Positions 51,441-61,870 of a stretch of 64,000 nucleotides of DNA are shown here, one piece after another. The position numbers were made by a program, and so were the translations under genes. Below the pieces are notes generated by a model. It saw only the letters and a program-made list of their open reading frames with translations. It was not told where the DNA came from and searched no databases. How positions within the stretch are numbered: position 1 is the first letter of the stretch; each line of letters opens with the position of its first letter. This DNA is from Epiperipatus broadwayi (taxonomy: Eukaryota; Onychophora; Udeonychophora; Euonychophora; Peripatidae), in NCBI GenBank assembly GCA_028023455.1, contig JAQFVV010000112.1, positions 930,001 to 994,000 on the forward strand, read 5' to 3'.

Positions 51441-53532
51441 TTATAACGATCGAAATGAAAGTGAAGATCGAATCTAACCGCAAAAACAATATCTGCAACT
51501 ACCAGGGCGCCATCTAGGCATTTGAGCCTAGAAAAATTTATAAAGTAGGCAGATACGCGCTGTTAAGATTCCACTTTATTTAAATATTCCGATCGTTAGC
51601 CCAAGTCACTAGCTCAGCGGAGACGCAGAGATAAAAATCTATATCTTAATTTATATCTTAAATATCAATAAATAAAAGCCACTGCCAGAAATTAACACAT
51701 AAAAATATTTATTTACGCACATATAAAATAACATTTAAATTTTGAGGACTAAATTCAACATTTTAGATTTTTATATTAACTTTTAATTTTACATTTAACT
51801 AAGTTTCAATGAGTTTAATATTTTATTTAGATAGTCAAGTATGAATAGACTACATAGATCTGCATTTGAAAAGAAAATATTCTTCCCTGATTTAACCTTA
51901 GGCAACAAATTTCGCAATCAACTGGCGCCAATCCATCTGATACATTCATGTATTCAATGTAGCATGATACGACAACACAAAATACTATACTGTCAGGAAA
52001 GGACATCTGAACAGTAAGTAGAAATAGAGAAGACATTGACTCTCCACCAACAGGAATGTGACATCTGTTGGCAAGTAGAACAATAAACAAAAAACTCCAT
52101 AGGAATGGACTGCGGTCTTCTGCCGACTTACAAACCCATCCATAGGCAAACAGAGGGTGTGTGGCGTATATCTATAATCCTGCCCATAGCGGACCTCATA
52201 CTACATCTACTAATTACACAAATATATCCAATCCATTGAGCCAATTCAACTATGAAACGAATAACCTAAGATTACCCTCTCTTAATATAACTTTACAAAA
52301 CTATATAGCCATTCATGCCCGACTTAAATTTAACATTTAGATACGTTCGCACAAATGCATTTTATACAATTTGTTTTAAAATGTTGAGTACAGATCAGCT
52401 GCACAGATTCCATGGTCAAAAACATTCCAAATTAAACACAACCGATCAAAATACAAAGTCATCGATAAACGTCACTTGCATAGGGAATATACAAATCCCA
52501 TTAGCATTCATCATAAGATGCTTGCAGTGATATCGTTGACATATATTCTAATCGAATGTGAAAACCACAACATAATCAACCGCTAAAGAATCTATGCAAC
52601 GTCCATACCCAACCTAAATTTCATCATTTAAAATTTAAACAATAAACACTTTATACAATAAGAAAAAAAAAAGGAAATGATTTTTATCAATCGGAAAATA
52701 TATAAAATTAAACATTATTAATTTGATTTAAAAACTTACAAGAGTCAGATAAGAGTCCGTTTTAACATTTAAGTTGGCTTGTTTATCAATTTGTAAAACT
52801 TGATGAAAGTTCTTAATTGATTTCAATAATTGTTCATTTCATATAGCTTATGGTAGAAGAGTCCCTGTTCCCATTGGCAATTCCCACGGAGACTTTCCTG
52901 GAAGACCGGTCTGATATTTTGGAGGTAGCATTAACTGGTTCTGTTCTGGTATCACTGTCTTTGCATTTTTAAAATAAGTGAGTGAGGACAACAAGGGCAT
53001 CTTGTTGCCAGACTCACCAAAATCAAGTTGGAAAAAACTGACTGGAACTCAATATTTTTTCTTTTTATAGTCCTCCTATGGATTCCATGAACAAAAACGT
53101 CACTGTTCTGTTTTTTCGTTATGGTCCGGGCCTTTATTTGCTTCCATTGGTCAAGCTAAAATCTCTTTCTTCTCTTATCTAACTTTTCATCTGACTTTTT
53201 AATTAAACAGCTTTTAGATAATTAATAAACAATCATTTCCATTTATAGATTACAGGAATTAATTAATACCTGTTTTTATTTTAACTTACGTTATTTTTTT
53301 ATTAAAATATTTTTATATTTCAATCTTGTATTTTTTTATTAAAAAAAATACGTTCAAATACTTTTTTTGTTGTTGTTGTTTATGAAAAAAATATTTTTAA
53401 AGTTTAGCATCTGTGCGAATGTATATACGTTTAACAATATTTTAATTTTAGCGTTTAGTTTTTTACTTTTATTTGCGAACTTTTAAGTTTTTATTTTAAA
53501 TAAATGTAACGACATATTTATATATCGTTACA
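51441..53532 (-). repeat. Solo LTR (copy 4 of the long-LTR family)
   Basis: Runs from TTATAACGATCG to TATATATCGTTACA on the + strand, about 2.09 kb, with all the landmarks of the array LTRs (GGCGCCATCTAGGCATTTG; AAAAGCCACTGCCAGAAATT; GGTCCGGGCCTTTATTTGC). No primer binding site or internal region adjoins it, so it is a solo LTR. Instead of a 4-6 bp target duplication it is bordered by a 0.51 kb direct duplication. Terminal inverted words are TGTAACGAT and ATCGTTATA on the minus strand. Confidence 0.9.
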
Positions 53533-54044
53533 CATGATGTCGCGATTCAGGCTATTAAAGTGTTAAATAAGGAAATAATAGTTTACTTATTTTCTAGATT
53601 TCAACCAGATTTTATAAGGAATATATAAATCTTACCCCCTTTTGCTTCAGTTTGAGTCTAGATTTTGATTCAGTTTTGGCTTACCTTTTGACCTAGGTTT
53701 TGGTTAAGGCTTTTCCTGAAGTGATCAACCCCTTTTCCTTTCTTTTTTTTTTTTTTTTTTGATGATGCTCAGCTAAACATCTTTAATGTCTTCATTTGTA
53801 AGGTGTGAGCTCATGAACAGTATTCTTGCATAGTGACTTATAGTTTCTTTCCAGGATAATGCATATCTTCTGAATTTAACTGTTCAGCAACATTCTTGAA
53901 TAAATATCAGACGGATGTCTCAGCAATCGCAAATCAGGGTTTTGGTCACATCTCAGGCTATTGATAATTTATAGGAACTGCATGATTTGAACCCAAATAA
54001 ACATCTCTTCTGTAAGTGTAACAGGCATGGTGGTGGTAAGATAT
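53533..54044 (+). repeat. Flanking direct repeat A' (right of solo LTR)
   Basis: The second copy of the 50924-51437 segment, 512 bp, starting directly after the LTR end TCGTTACA and ending AAGATAT before CCACAGATTT. The first copy ends at the same AAGATAT followed by TAA and the LTR. Confidence 0.95.
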
Positions 54045-55071
54045 CCACAGATTTCTATACATTGCTTGATTCACAAAACTAGAAGTCCATGTTGAGAGAC
54101 CACAAAATTCAGCAGGTAATATCAACATGACATCCAAATCAAAAACAGCAGAATAACTATGCTAATGAAAATTTATTGACTTATACCTTTGACCAACCAT
54201 TGTTCTGAGCATTACTCACACAAATTGGGTTTTCAATTTTTATCTTTTTTATTACTTAATTAGTGTTCTTTTTAATTACAGCATTACTTATCTAATTGAT
54301 TGACTGGCTTTCAATAAAACAATTTAATCCCTTCTTTCTTGATTAGATAATAATTTACAAAATTATTTTATATTTGATTAGATAACAATTTTACAAAAAA
54401 TTTTGCATTTCATTTCCTTTTTCAAATTACTAATTTAATTTATTGAATACAATTTTAATTTACCTCCTTTTTTTATCATTTCATAGTTTTAAAGAGAAGA
54501 TAAGCAATTCTTACTGGCCTTATTTGGCCAGCGATTACTTTTATTAGATTTTCATTCAATAGAAAATCTAATTAAAATGTTTAAATTATCACTATAATTT
54601 TATTTAAAGTTTAATTATATTTATTTTTCCTTTATTTTAAAGTAGACTAGAATAATTTGACCCAAGTTTTTTTATTTTTAAACCAGTTTTTTGTTCTTTA
54701 TTTCAAAAGGTCTCCTTTCTTTAATTACTATTATAATGACTATTTAAGTGATTTGCATTAGCTAGCTCTTTTTATCTTTAAATATTGTTGTTTTTTTTTA
54801 ACTTTTATGAAACTCCTATATTTTATGTATTTGTTACAATATCCAGTATATATACCCATCTATATGTACAAGTGTGTGTATTACAATGCATGTTATAATA
54901 CAATTCACTTCTATCTGAATTTTTGTTTTTGTGTGCAGCATGGAAGCAACAGATATGAGGGGATATTAATCTATATTAATTTAAGTGCCTCTTATTACAA
55001 ATATTACATATTAGATTTGACTTGAATATTTATAATTTTATACTTGATTAAATAACTATTTTTTGTTGCAG

Positions 55072-55201
55072 AAATCAAGATGAAAGTCCCAAAACCGTTT
55101 TATTAGGTGGTCCATCTACCCAAGAATCAGATGATGATGATGATGATAAAGATGATAAACTTGAAGAGAATCAGGAGCATGGAGTCGATTATGAATGTAT
55201 T
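55072..55201 (+). CDS. BYSL: Bystin exon 3 (acidic linker, residues 75-117)
   Basis: The acceptor is TTTTGTTGCAG ending at 55071 and the donor is GTAAGT at 55202. The exon encodes NQDESPKTVLLGGPSTQESD followed by a run of Asp (six in a row) and a Glu-rich tail ending in DYECI. This matches the low-complexity acidic linker that bystins have between the N-terminal helix and the conserved domain; the linker is poorly conserved in sequence, so the call rests on composition, splice signals, phase and position between exons 2 and 4. The GAT repeat coding for Asp could vary in length between individuals. The first base completes the split Glu codon of exon 2. Confidence 0.85.
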
Positions 55202-55609
55202 GTAAGTATATGTATAAATACTACTAACTTTTTTTTATTAAAATATTTGTTTAATATTTAAGTAAGTTCATGTTTTAATTTATTGTAGTATTTAAAAGTT
55301 TATTGCAAATCAAATGCCCCCCCCCCCTCATTAGATTCATATTCTTACATACATATTTTAAAAAAAAAAAATTAACTAACACTATATATATATAAAGGAT
55401 TAGGAACCACATTATGTGTATGATACCCATATGTATTAGCTTAAATATTTTTATGAATTTTATTACGATGTACATAAAATAAAGTGTGGGATATTTCCAT
55501 GTATTAACAAAAATGTTTAGCAATGGTGTTCCTAAGAATATATCAGTTATTATTGACAGTCGTAAGACTAAATTACTTTGCTGTAGCACCAAGTACAGTA
55601 CGGCCTTGA

Positions 55610-56620
55610 TATCTATTACATTTTGTCCACACTCCCCACATGCATCACATATGTAGTTCACATTTTGCTGATAAACTTTGATTAGAAAAGAATAAATATT
55701 GTTTATTGAACAGCAAATGTGCTGTACTCTTTTAACACATGCTTTTTTTATATGGATATATAAATTAAGATTATAATTTACACAAAATTTTAAAATAGTA
55801 ATAATAATAATATAACTGTTAATAATAAATTAAGGAGATACATACACAAAATTTTAAAATAATAATAATATAGCTATTAATAATAAATTAAGGAGATAAA
55901 TTTATGTATTACTATGTGTTCACTGTTCTTTGAAATAATAAGAATAAGAAAAAAAGTTATTGTGCTATTGTACTTATATATTGTACTATTTCCATCATGT
56001 GATATTAAATATTGAATATCTTTAGAAAAATGTTTAGAATTTTATTTTAATTTTCTATTTACATGCAACTGTTAAAAGTTGCACAGTTCGAGTGGTATTA
56101 TCGCTTGAAGAAGAGAGGCAAACACTGCTGTACCATCTTTGTATTTAAAAAAAAAGAATAGCAAAATGTTTGAATTATATCACAATTGAATACACTGGGC
56201 AAAATTCTATTTTTTTCTCAATAACTTTTTTGTAGAACTTTTAGCATTACATTTAGAAAACATTTTATTACACGGTTATTCTTCAGATTTGAAAAAAATA
56301 AAATAAAATATATGCTTTCAATATAAACTGAAATTTTTTTATTTAAAAACATGATCACATACAGTACTCTGAGATGGAGAAATGGTTGCAGGTATTATTT
56401 TTAATGTGATCACATATGGTGCTCAGAGAGGGAAAAAATGGCTGCTCACGTATCGTAAAATATATTTACGCTTTGTAATGTTTTTTTGTTTGTTTATTTA
56501 CATTTTTGTTGGTTGGTTACATTTTTTATTTGATATTGTATAATTGAAGGAATGTATGTTGATAGAGCATAGTTTGTGGCTTCATTGTAATAGATTTTTG
56601 TCTTGATTTTAATTAGTTCA
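55610..56620 (+). repeat. Dispersed repeat family X, copy in intron 3
   Basis: The relative of the 35.3-36.4 kb segment, lying 0.4 kb downstream of exon 3. Shared blocks include TTATTGAACAGCAAATGTGC and AAAATGGCTGCT. It also contains a local tandem duplication of about 65 bp (ACACAAAATTTTAAAATAAT, twice, 55780-55905). Confidence 0.65.
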
Positions 56621-57262
56621 TTTTTTTTTTTTTGGAGACTTCTTTTTGTTTTTAATTAAACTCAATGCAAAAAAAAAAAACTTATTTGGTACTAAAGCAA
56701 AATACTTTAGCCTTAGGACTGGCAGTAATAATTGATAGTTTCCTAGCTATATCACTGACAAAGATATCTCTAGTTATTACATAGAAATACTCTGTCTTTA
56801 TTTTGCTTACATACATATATATATATATATTTATATTGTGGTTGCTATTGTCAGTAATTCAAACTATGATTTTTAATAATAATCAGCTATAATCTGTAAA
56901 AACAAAAAAAAATTAAATAATCTTTAAATTAGCTATTACTGGGCAAAAACCTTCCCAGTAATCCCTCATAGAAGAACAAGACAAAGCACTGTCACCAGAT
57001 TTGTGAATTGTCAAATAGTGTGGGTTTTTGAGTGTGTTTTTTTTTTTGCCTTTCTTTTACTCTTTAATTAAAAATAGCTAGATATCAATTTACCCATCAA
57101 TAGTTAGCTGCGTTACTGGTATTAAACTTCCCAATATACAATGTAGAGAAGCATTGAGATTTCTTCTATATAATTGGATATGAACTAATGTTTGTTATAT
57201 TTATTTAACTAATAATTTATTGATTAATTTTTTCAAAATTATTAACAAGGTTTAAATAATAT

Positions 57263-57760
57263 TAAGTCAATAAAAAATAGATATATATCACATGACCCCC
57301 ATTTCTTTTTTTACGCTTGTAAAATATAAACAAAGAGCTTTGCTAGTTGCTCAACAAGCTTTGTGATAAATGCTTAGCAAGAGAAAGCATTTAAAATATC
57401 TCTATCAGAAACCACATTGAAACACCAGAACAATGGTTTCATGCTTTGGCTCTCCTCACTGAAATGCTAGGGTAGTTTTCAGACACTAGATCTCCAAATA
57501 AAAACTACCAAGGCAAAGCCAGTGAGTAGAAAATCTAATTTCTGAAACTATCCTAGTGCCTCACTGAGGAGTGCCAAAGCACAAAATTATTGGTCTGAGG
57601 ATTGGGTGTGGTTTCTGATAGAGATATTTTAAATGCTTTCTCTTGCTAAGCATTTATCACAAAACTTGTTGAGCAACTAGCAAAGCTATTTGTTTATATT
57701 TTACAAGCTTAAAAAAGAAATGGAGTCATGTGATATATGGCTTTATTTTTTATTGACTAT
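57263..57760. mobile_element. Foldback element, about 500 bp
   Basis: Left arm (from AAGTCAATAAAAAATAG and ATATATCACATGACCCC) and right arm (ending GGAGTCATGTGATATATGG and TTTTTTATTGACT) are inverted copies over about 240 bp each. Blocks include TTGTTGAGCAACTAGCAAAG with its complement, AAGCATTTAAAATATCTCTA, and GAGGAGTGCCAAAGCA. Structure resembles the 19.3 kb foldback, and CATTGGTCTG/CAGACACTAGATCT words suggest distant kinship. Confidence 0.8.
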
Positions 57761-57818
57761 ATATAGTTTTTGCTTTAAGTCTTAAGTGATGTTATATTGC
57801 TAAGACTACTAATATATG

Positions 57819-58140
57819 GTTTGGCTGAAGATCTCTCAACCCCACATAGCTATTTGAGTTAGATAGCTGGGTTTGAAGACATTTAAGTGTCTGAAAATTT
57901 CAGATTTTCTGCTCAATGGTTAACTCTTAGATAAATGTTGGCTTTGCATTGGTATTTTTAGAGATCTAGTGTCTGAAACTACCCTAGAGTTTCACTGAGG
58001 AGTGCCAAAGCACGAAACCATTGGTCTGTAGGTTGGGTATGATTTCTGATAGAGATATTTTAAATGCTTTCTCTTGCTAAGCGTTTATCATAAAGCTTGT
58101 TGAGCAACTAGAAAAGCTCTTTGTTTTAAATAATATTACC
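57819..58140 (+). repeat. Third arm of the foldback family
   Basis: Repeats the right-arm sequence of the adjacent foldback in the same orientation (TTTCACTGAGGAGTGCCAAA; GATAGAGATATTTTAAATGC; CTTGTTGAGCAACTAG). It is preceded by inner-arm sequence (GGTTTGAAGACATTTAAGTG-like, TCTGAAAATTTCAGATTTTC) that is also found in the 19.3 kb element. It is a partial second element or the product of a rearrangement. Confidence 0.7.
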
Positions 58141-58396
58141 TATTATTTCGTTAAATGGGGAAAATTTAATATTTTAGATCATATATATCATAAGTGGGAA
58201 AAGAGAGGTGAATTAAAACTGGGAGAATGATTTGAAAATAAAGAGTAAAAAATAAATAAGTGTATTGTGAATATCATTTCCAGAAAGTTTCTGAGCATAT
58301 TGCCTATACATGGAAATTTCTGGACTTGGTCTAAAGAAAAATTATTTTATATTTATGCTCTCTTTTTTTTTTTTTCTGTGATTGATTTATTATTAG

Positions 58397-58672
58397 GAAG
58401 TCAATGAAGAGGATGAAAAGGCCATGCAAATGTTTATGACAAAGGAACCTTTGGCTAGGCGAACACTTGCAGATTTAATTCTGGAGAAAATTAAAGAGAA
58501 ACAAACAGAGGTAACAACATATATGTCTGATGATGGGTCTCTTCAGATACAGAAAATGGATGATCGATTAGTGCATATGTTCAAAGAAGTTGCTAAAGTA
58601 TTACGATGTTTCCGCAGTGGAAAAGTCCCTAAATTTTTCAAAATAGTTCCGAGTATGTCGAATTGGGAGCAG
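58397..58672 (+). CDS. BYSL: Bystin exon 4 (start of conserved domain, residues 118-209)
   Basis: The exon follows a long polypyrimidine tract and TTATTAG acceptor at 58396, and ends at a GTAATA donor at 58673. It encodes 92 codons. Conserved bystin-family blocks are clear: MFMTKEPLARRTLADLILEK (human has [20 protein letters not shown]), then EKQTEV, then RSGKVPKFFKIVPSMSNWEQ (human [20 protein letters not shown]). This is the beginning of the bystin domain that binds pre-40S particles. The next residues in the family form a long helical repeat region that must come from exons beyond the window. An ATG inside the exon (58424) gives a longer open frame reading through the donor, but the splice signals and homology show the exon stops at 58672. 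Confidence 0.95.
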
Positions 58673-60295
58673 GTAATATTCAAAACCTGTTTAAATATAT
58701 CTTTTTTTTATTATTATTAATTATTTTTTATATATTTTTTAAAAAATCTAATGTTTGCAGAAACCATGCTGATTGTTTAGAAATAGCTTCTTTTAACGAT
58801 TAGATTTAATAATCAGATTTGGGGAGTGGAGTTGGGGTCAATAATTATCACCATTTCTCCTACCACTGTTCTGTTTTTTAAAAGCTTGTAGCTAAGTTCT
58901 TTTTTTTAAATATTTCTTTTCCTTTCTTTCTCTTGAGTCTTAGCAAATTATCCCAAATTCTTCTTTCTTTATGTATTTGATTAATTAAATTCATTCAAGT
59001 TCTTTCTCTTAATTTCCGCAATAAAGTCTTTCAGTTGCTTATTTGTAATATTGTCCTTCCAATCTTATCTTTTCATCCTTGACAAAATCTACAACTTTGG
59101 AACTTCCAATTTGATTTTTTCTTCATCGCTCAGATGTCTACACCATTCAGATAAAGCATGTAACAATATTTTAAGTTTAAGGGCTATGGGATAAGCTTCT
59201 AATCTTATTAAAAATATGTTCAGCTAACAATTCTCATTCTGAGTTTTTTATTATTACTTTTGTCACCAATTATCATTCCGATCTTCATTCTTAAACTTTT
59301 ATTTACCCTATTTATTTTCACCATGCAATCCATCATTCTTACTTGGTTAGGTTTAGCCTCATAATCCTTAAGTGCTAATATAAACAACAATACTAATATA
59401 CTCTTCTAATTACTTAATGTAATGAAAATAGAATATTTTACAATATCCAAACTTCAAAAAAATAAATGGCATTTTTGGTATTCCAGTAGTTTTTTTCAGA
59501 ACTATATAATACATATAAATGAAAGAAAGCTGACCAATTTCTGGTTAGTATTATAACTGAATGGGAGAAAATAGAGTGAACCAAGGGTGATGGCAAATCA
59601 TCGTCAACTCCAGTTCAGCAAGATATTTCCCAAATAATGGAATTTAAAGTATATTTTAAGATATAAGATTAAAATAATAAATTATTAAAGAAATAAAGTA
59701 TAATATTAAAGTAATGTTTAATATCACAATATATACGGAATGTTATGTATTATAAGAGCATGAGAACAAGAATATCTTCGACGAGAGATCAGCCCAGTTA
59801 GCTCCTTAGAGTAACTAAAAGCATCATTAACCATACATCAGCAGCATTATCAATAAGTATAAGTAATACTCAAAAGAAATAACCATTCATCATCATGAAT
59901 GATCTACAATGAAATAAATCAATAGTCAATCTGGTAACTGAATTAGAAATTGGTCTACTATAGACCTACTATTGAGCTTTTGCCAGTTTGCGTCAATTAT
60001 TTAAACCTTAATTTATATGCACAAACTTAAGTGCTAATCCATCTGAATATATAACTATAAAAACAATAATACTAGGATATTAAAACATGCTGATCATCAT
60101 CAATGCTCTGGCCACTTACTACTATTAATGTAATGGCCAACTATAAACTTAAATTCTAATAGAGACTAAACTAAAATAGAATATAGTGTATGGGCTTTAA
60201 AGAATATACTCTTAGCACCAAACAGTATGATGATGATTGATGGGGATATCATCATCATCACTGGATGTCCATAAACACTAAATATACCTGGGTCT
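58673..60295. other. Start of intron 4, with a degenerate coding-like stretch
   Basis: The segment 58880-59380 is G-poor on the + strand, and short minus-strand frames read KINRVNKSLRMKIGMIIGD and LLHALSEWCRHLSDEEKIKL. This composition and charge pattern resemble a decayed retroelement on the minus strand, but I cannot name a domain. The rest (59.4-60.3 kb) is AT-rich with nothing recognised. Confidence 0.3.
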
Positions 60296-60948
60296 TGTTT
60301 TATGCGGTAGATAGGTTCCACAGAAAACCCGCATTAAAAAAATCGCACAAAAATAGACTTACTTACCTTGAAAAATGGGGGATAGGTTCTGTAATTTTCA
60401 GAAATCGCATAAAAGCAATGCAACAACGTAAAATTATTTTAAAATTCACATAAAAAAAAAATAAGGAAATAAAGTATGACTAATAAAAAATTTCAAATAT
60501 TTGAAAAAAATTAATACAAGACAAACTTTTTTTTACTTTTTTTAGTAACTATTTAATTTTATTCAAAACAATATGTTTTTATTTGGAATTTATTTTAATT
60601 TTTCATACATATTTTAATCATTGTCGCTATTTGACAATATGCGGTTCGTTTGTGAACTGGTAAGACATCAGATTCGTCACAAGAGGAAATACATTTAGCG
60701 CCAACTTCACTCTCGTGCTGTGTTAATGGTTTTCTGATGACAATGTAATCGGTAATTAAACTTTGAGATGACGATTTTACTAATTGTTTATGAAGCTCTC
60801 GATATACAGAGTACTATATCTAGCTGTTACAGAATATACTTCCACAAGAGCAACTATATATATAAGACGCTTTCACAAGTGTGTTAATAATGACTAACGT
60901 TTAAATTTTCTTTTATACACATATAAACATAAAATAAAATGGAACAAA

Positions 60949-61495
60949 TAAACAATACTTTACGTCAAAAAAATTTATAATAATTTAAAGGAAATGAAGA
61001 TTAATAATAAACAATGGATATCTATTCCATTTATTTCAAATCCACAAATGAAATTTTTTAAGGATTTATATAAGAATGTGTTTAATGTTTCATTCTTCGT
61101 TCCAAACAATATTAATAAATTAGTCAATAATTCTAAGGATGTCATACCTGTCGAGCAGAAAAGTAATATCATATATCAAATTTTTTGTGATTACATGCTA
61201 TCATATATAGGTGAATTTAGGTGCAGTATTGAGAAAAGATTGAAGGAGCATGAATTGCTATATAAGTGTGTAAAAATAAAAATAATGATGATTTAATATC
61301 TCCTTCAGTTTTCTTTGATCACGAAAAAACATATAAATTTAAATTTGATTTTGAAAATGTGAAAATTCTTCATGAAGAGAGAAACCATTGTAAAAGAAAA
61401 ATTAAAGAGGCAATTTTTATAAACAGGAATAAAATGCATTTAATAAATCGACAAGCTGCTAATATTAAAATACGAGATTCGTGGAATTTGAATTG
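60949..61495 (+). pseudogene. GIY-YIG endonuclease of a Penelope-like element, frameshifted
   Basis: The first frame (ATG at 60994, open from about 60949) reads SNIIYQIFCDYMLSYIGEFR then SIEKRLKEHELL. This is the core of the Penelope GIY-YIG domain, whose usual form is IYxIxC...YIGxTxRxxxxRxxEH. The sequence then shifts frame near 61266-61290 and continues SVFFDHEKTYKFKFDFENVK, EAIFINRNKMHLINRQAANI and RDSWNL, the family's DFxNVKIL...IKEAIxI...LNR C-terminal pattern. The Thr/Gln of the usual YIGQT is changed (YIGEF), so the nuclease may have been impaired before the frameshift. It ends at the TGA at about 61494. The nuclease nicks target DNA for insertion. Confidence 0.75.
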
Positions 61496-61644
61496 ATGGT
61501 GTTTGCTTCCGCTTTTGATTTTGAATTTAATGGCAGTTGAGGCAGGTTTAAGAAATTAACCGAAAGTATTTCTGCGTATTTAAGGATTGTTTGTAATAAT
61601 TTGTAAACCGTTAAATATATTATTTCATTTATAATTACATATAA

Positions 61645-61870
61645 ACATGTAGAAACTTAGATAGAAAAAAGTTACAAGTAAAAATATTTGAAAACTTTTA
61701 AAGATATATTTTTTTATAAAGTAGAAATTAAAAGTTGTTAAATATTTTTACTTGTAACCTTTCTTTTAGACAGAAATAAGTTATAAGTAAAAATATTTAA
61801 AAACTTTTTTTAAGTAGAAATTAAAAGTTCTTAAGTATTTTTATTTGTAATTTTTTTCTGTCTAAAAGTT
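61645..61870. repeat. Inverted and tandem repeat cluster in the Penelope fragment
   Basis: AGAAACTTAGATAGAAAAAAG then TTACAAGTAAAAATATTTGA at the left is mirrored by TATTTTTATTTGTAATTTTT and CTGTCTAAAAGTTTCTCCAT at the right. Between them lie a second direct unit (AGTTATAAGTAAAAATATTT) and AAGTAGAAATTAAAAGTT twice. The cluster could fold into a long hairpin. Confidence 0.75.

Larger units (their letters stand above)
29417..55071 (+). other. Bystin intron 2
   Basis: A 25.7 kb GT-AG intron packed with repeats: a possible integrase scrap, an LTR-like block, one member of a dispersed 1 kb repeat, a foldback element, a hAT MITE, the long-LTR array and a solo LTR with flanking duplication. The pieces 36.4-37.6 kb, 38.7-41.1 kb and 54.05-55.07 kb show no coding or structured feature I can support. 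Confidence 0.85.
55202..58396 (+). other. Bystin intron 3
   Basis: A 3.2 kb GT-AG intron holding one member of the dispersed 1 kb repeat (about 55.6-56.6 kb), a foldback element with an extra third arm (57.26-58.14 kb) and a long T-rich tract just before exon 4. Confidence 0.85.
16101..58672 (+). other. BYSL: Bystin gene, 5' half (four coding exons; 3' exons outside window)
   Basis: Four exons on the + strand join in frame into 209 residues that align end to end with the N-terminal half of bystin (human BYSL about 437 aa; yeast Enp1). Bystin is a nuclear/nucleolar factor for 40S subunit maturation, needed for 18S rRNA processing and pre-40S export; this role is family knowledge. All introns have GT donors and AG acceptors, and the phases fit: exon 1 ends in phase 0, exon 2 leaves two bases that the first base of exon 3 completes to a Glu codon, exons 3 and 4 end in phase 0. 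Introns are about 13.1, 25.7 and 3.2 kb and full of transposon remnants. The conserved C-terminal part is missing. I saw no matching exon between 58673 and 64000, so it most likely lies downstream. No stop or frameshift interrupts the exons, so the gene looks intact as far as visible. Confidence 0.93.
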
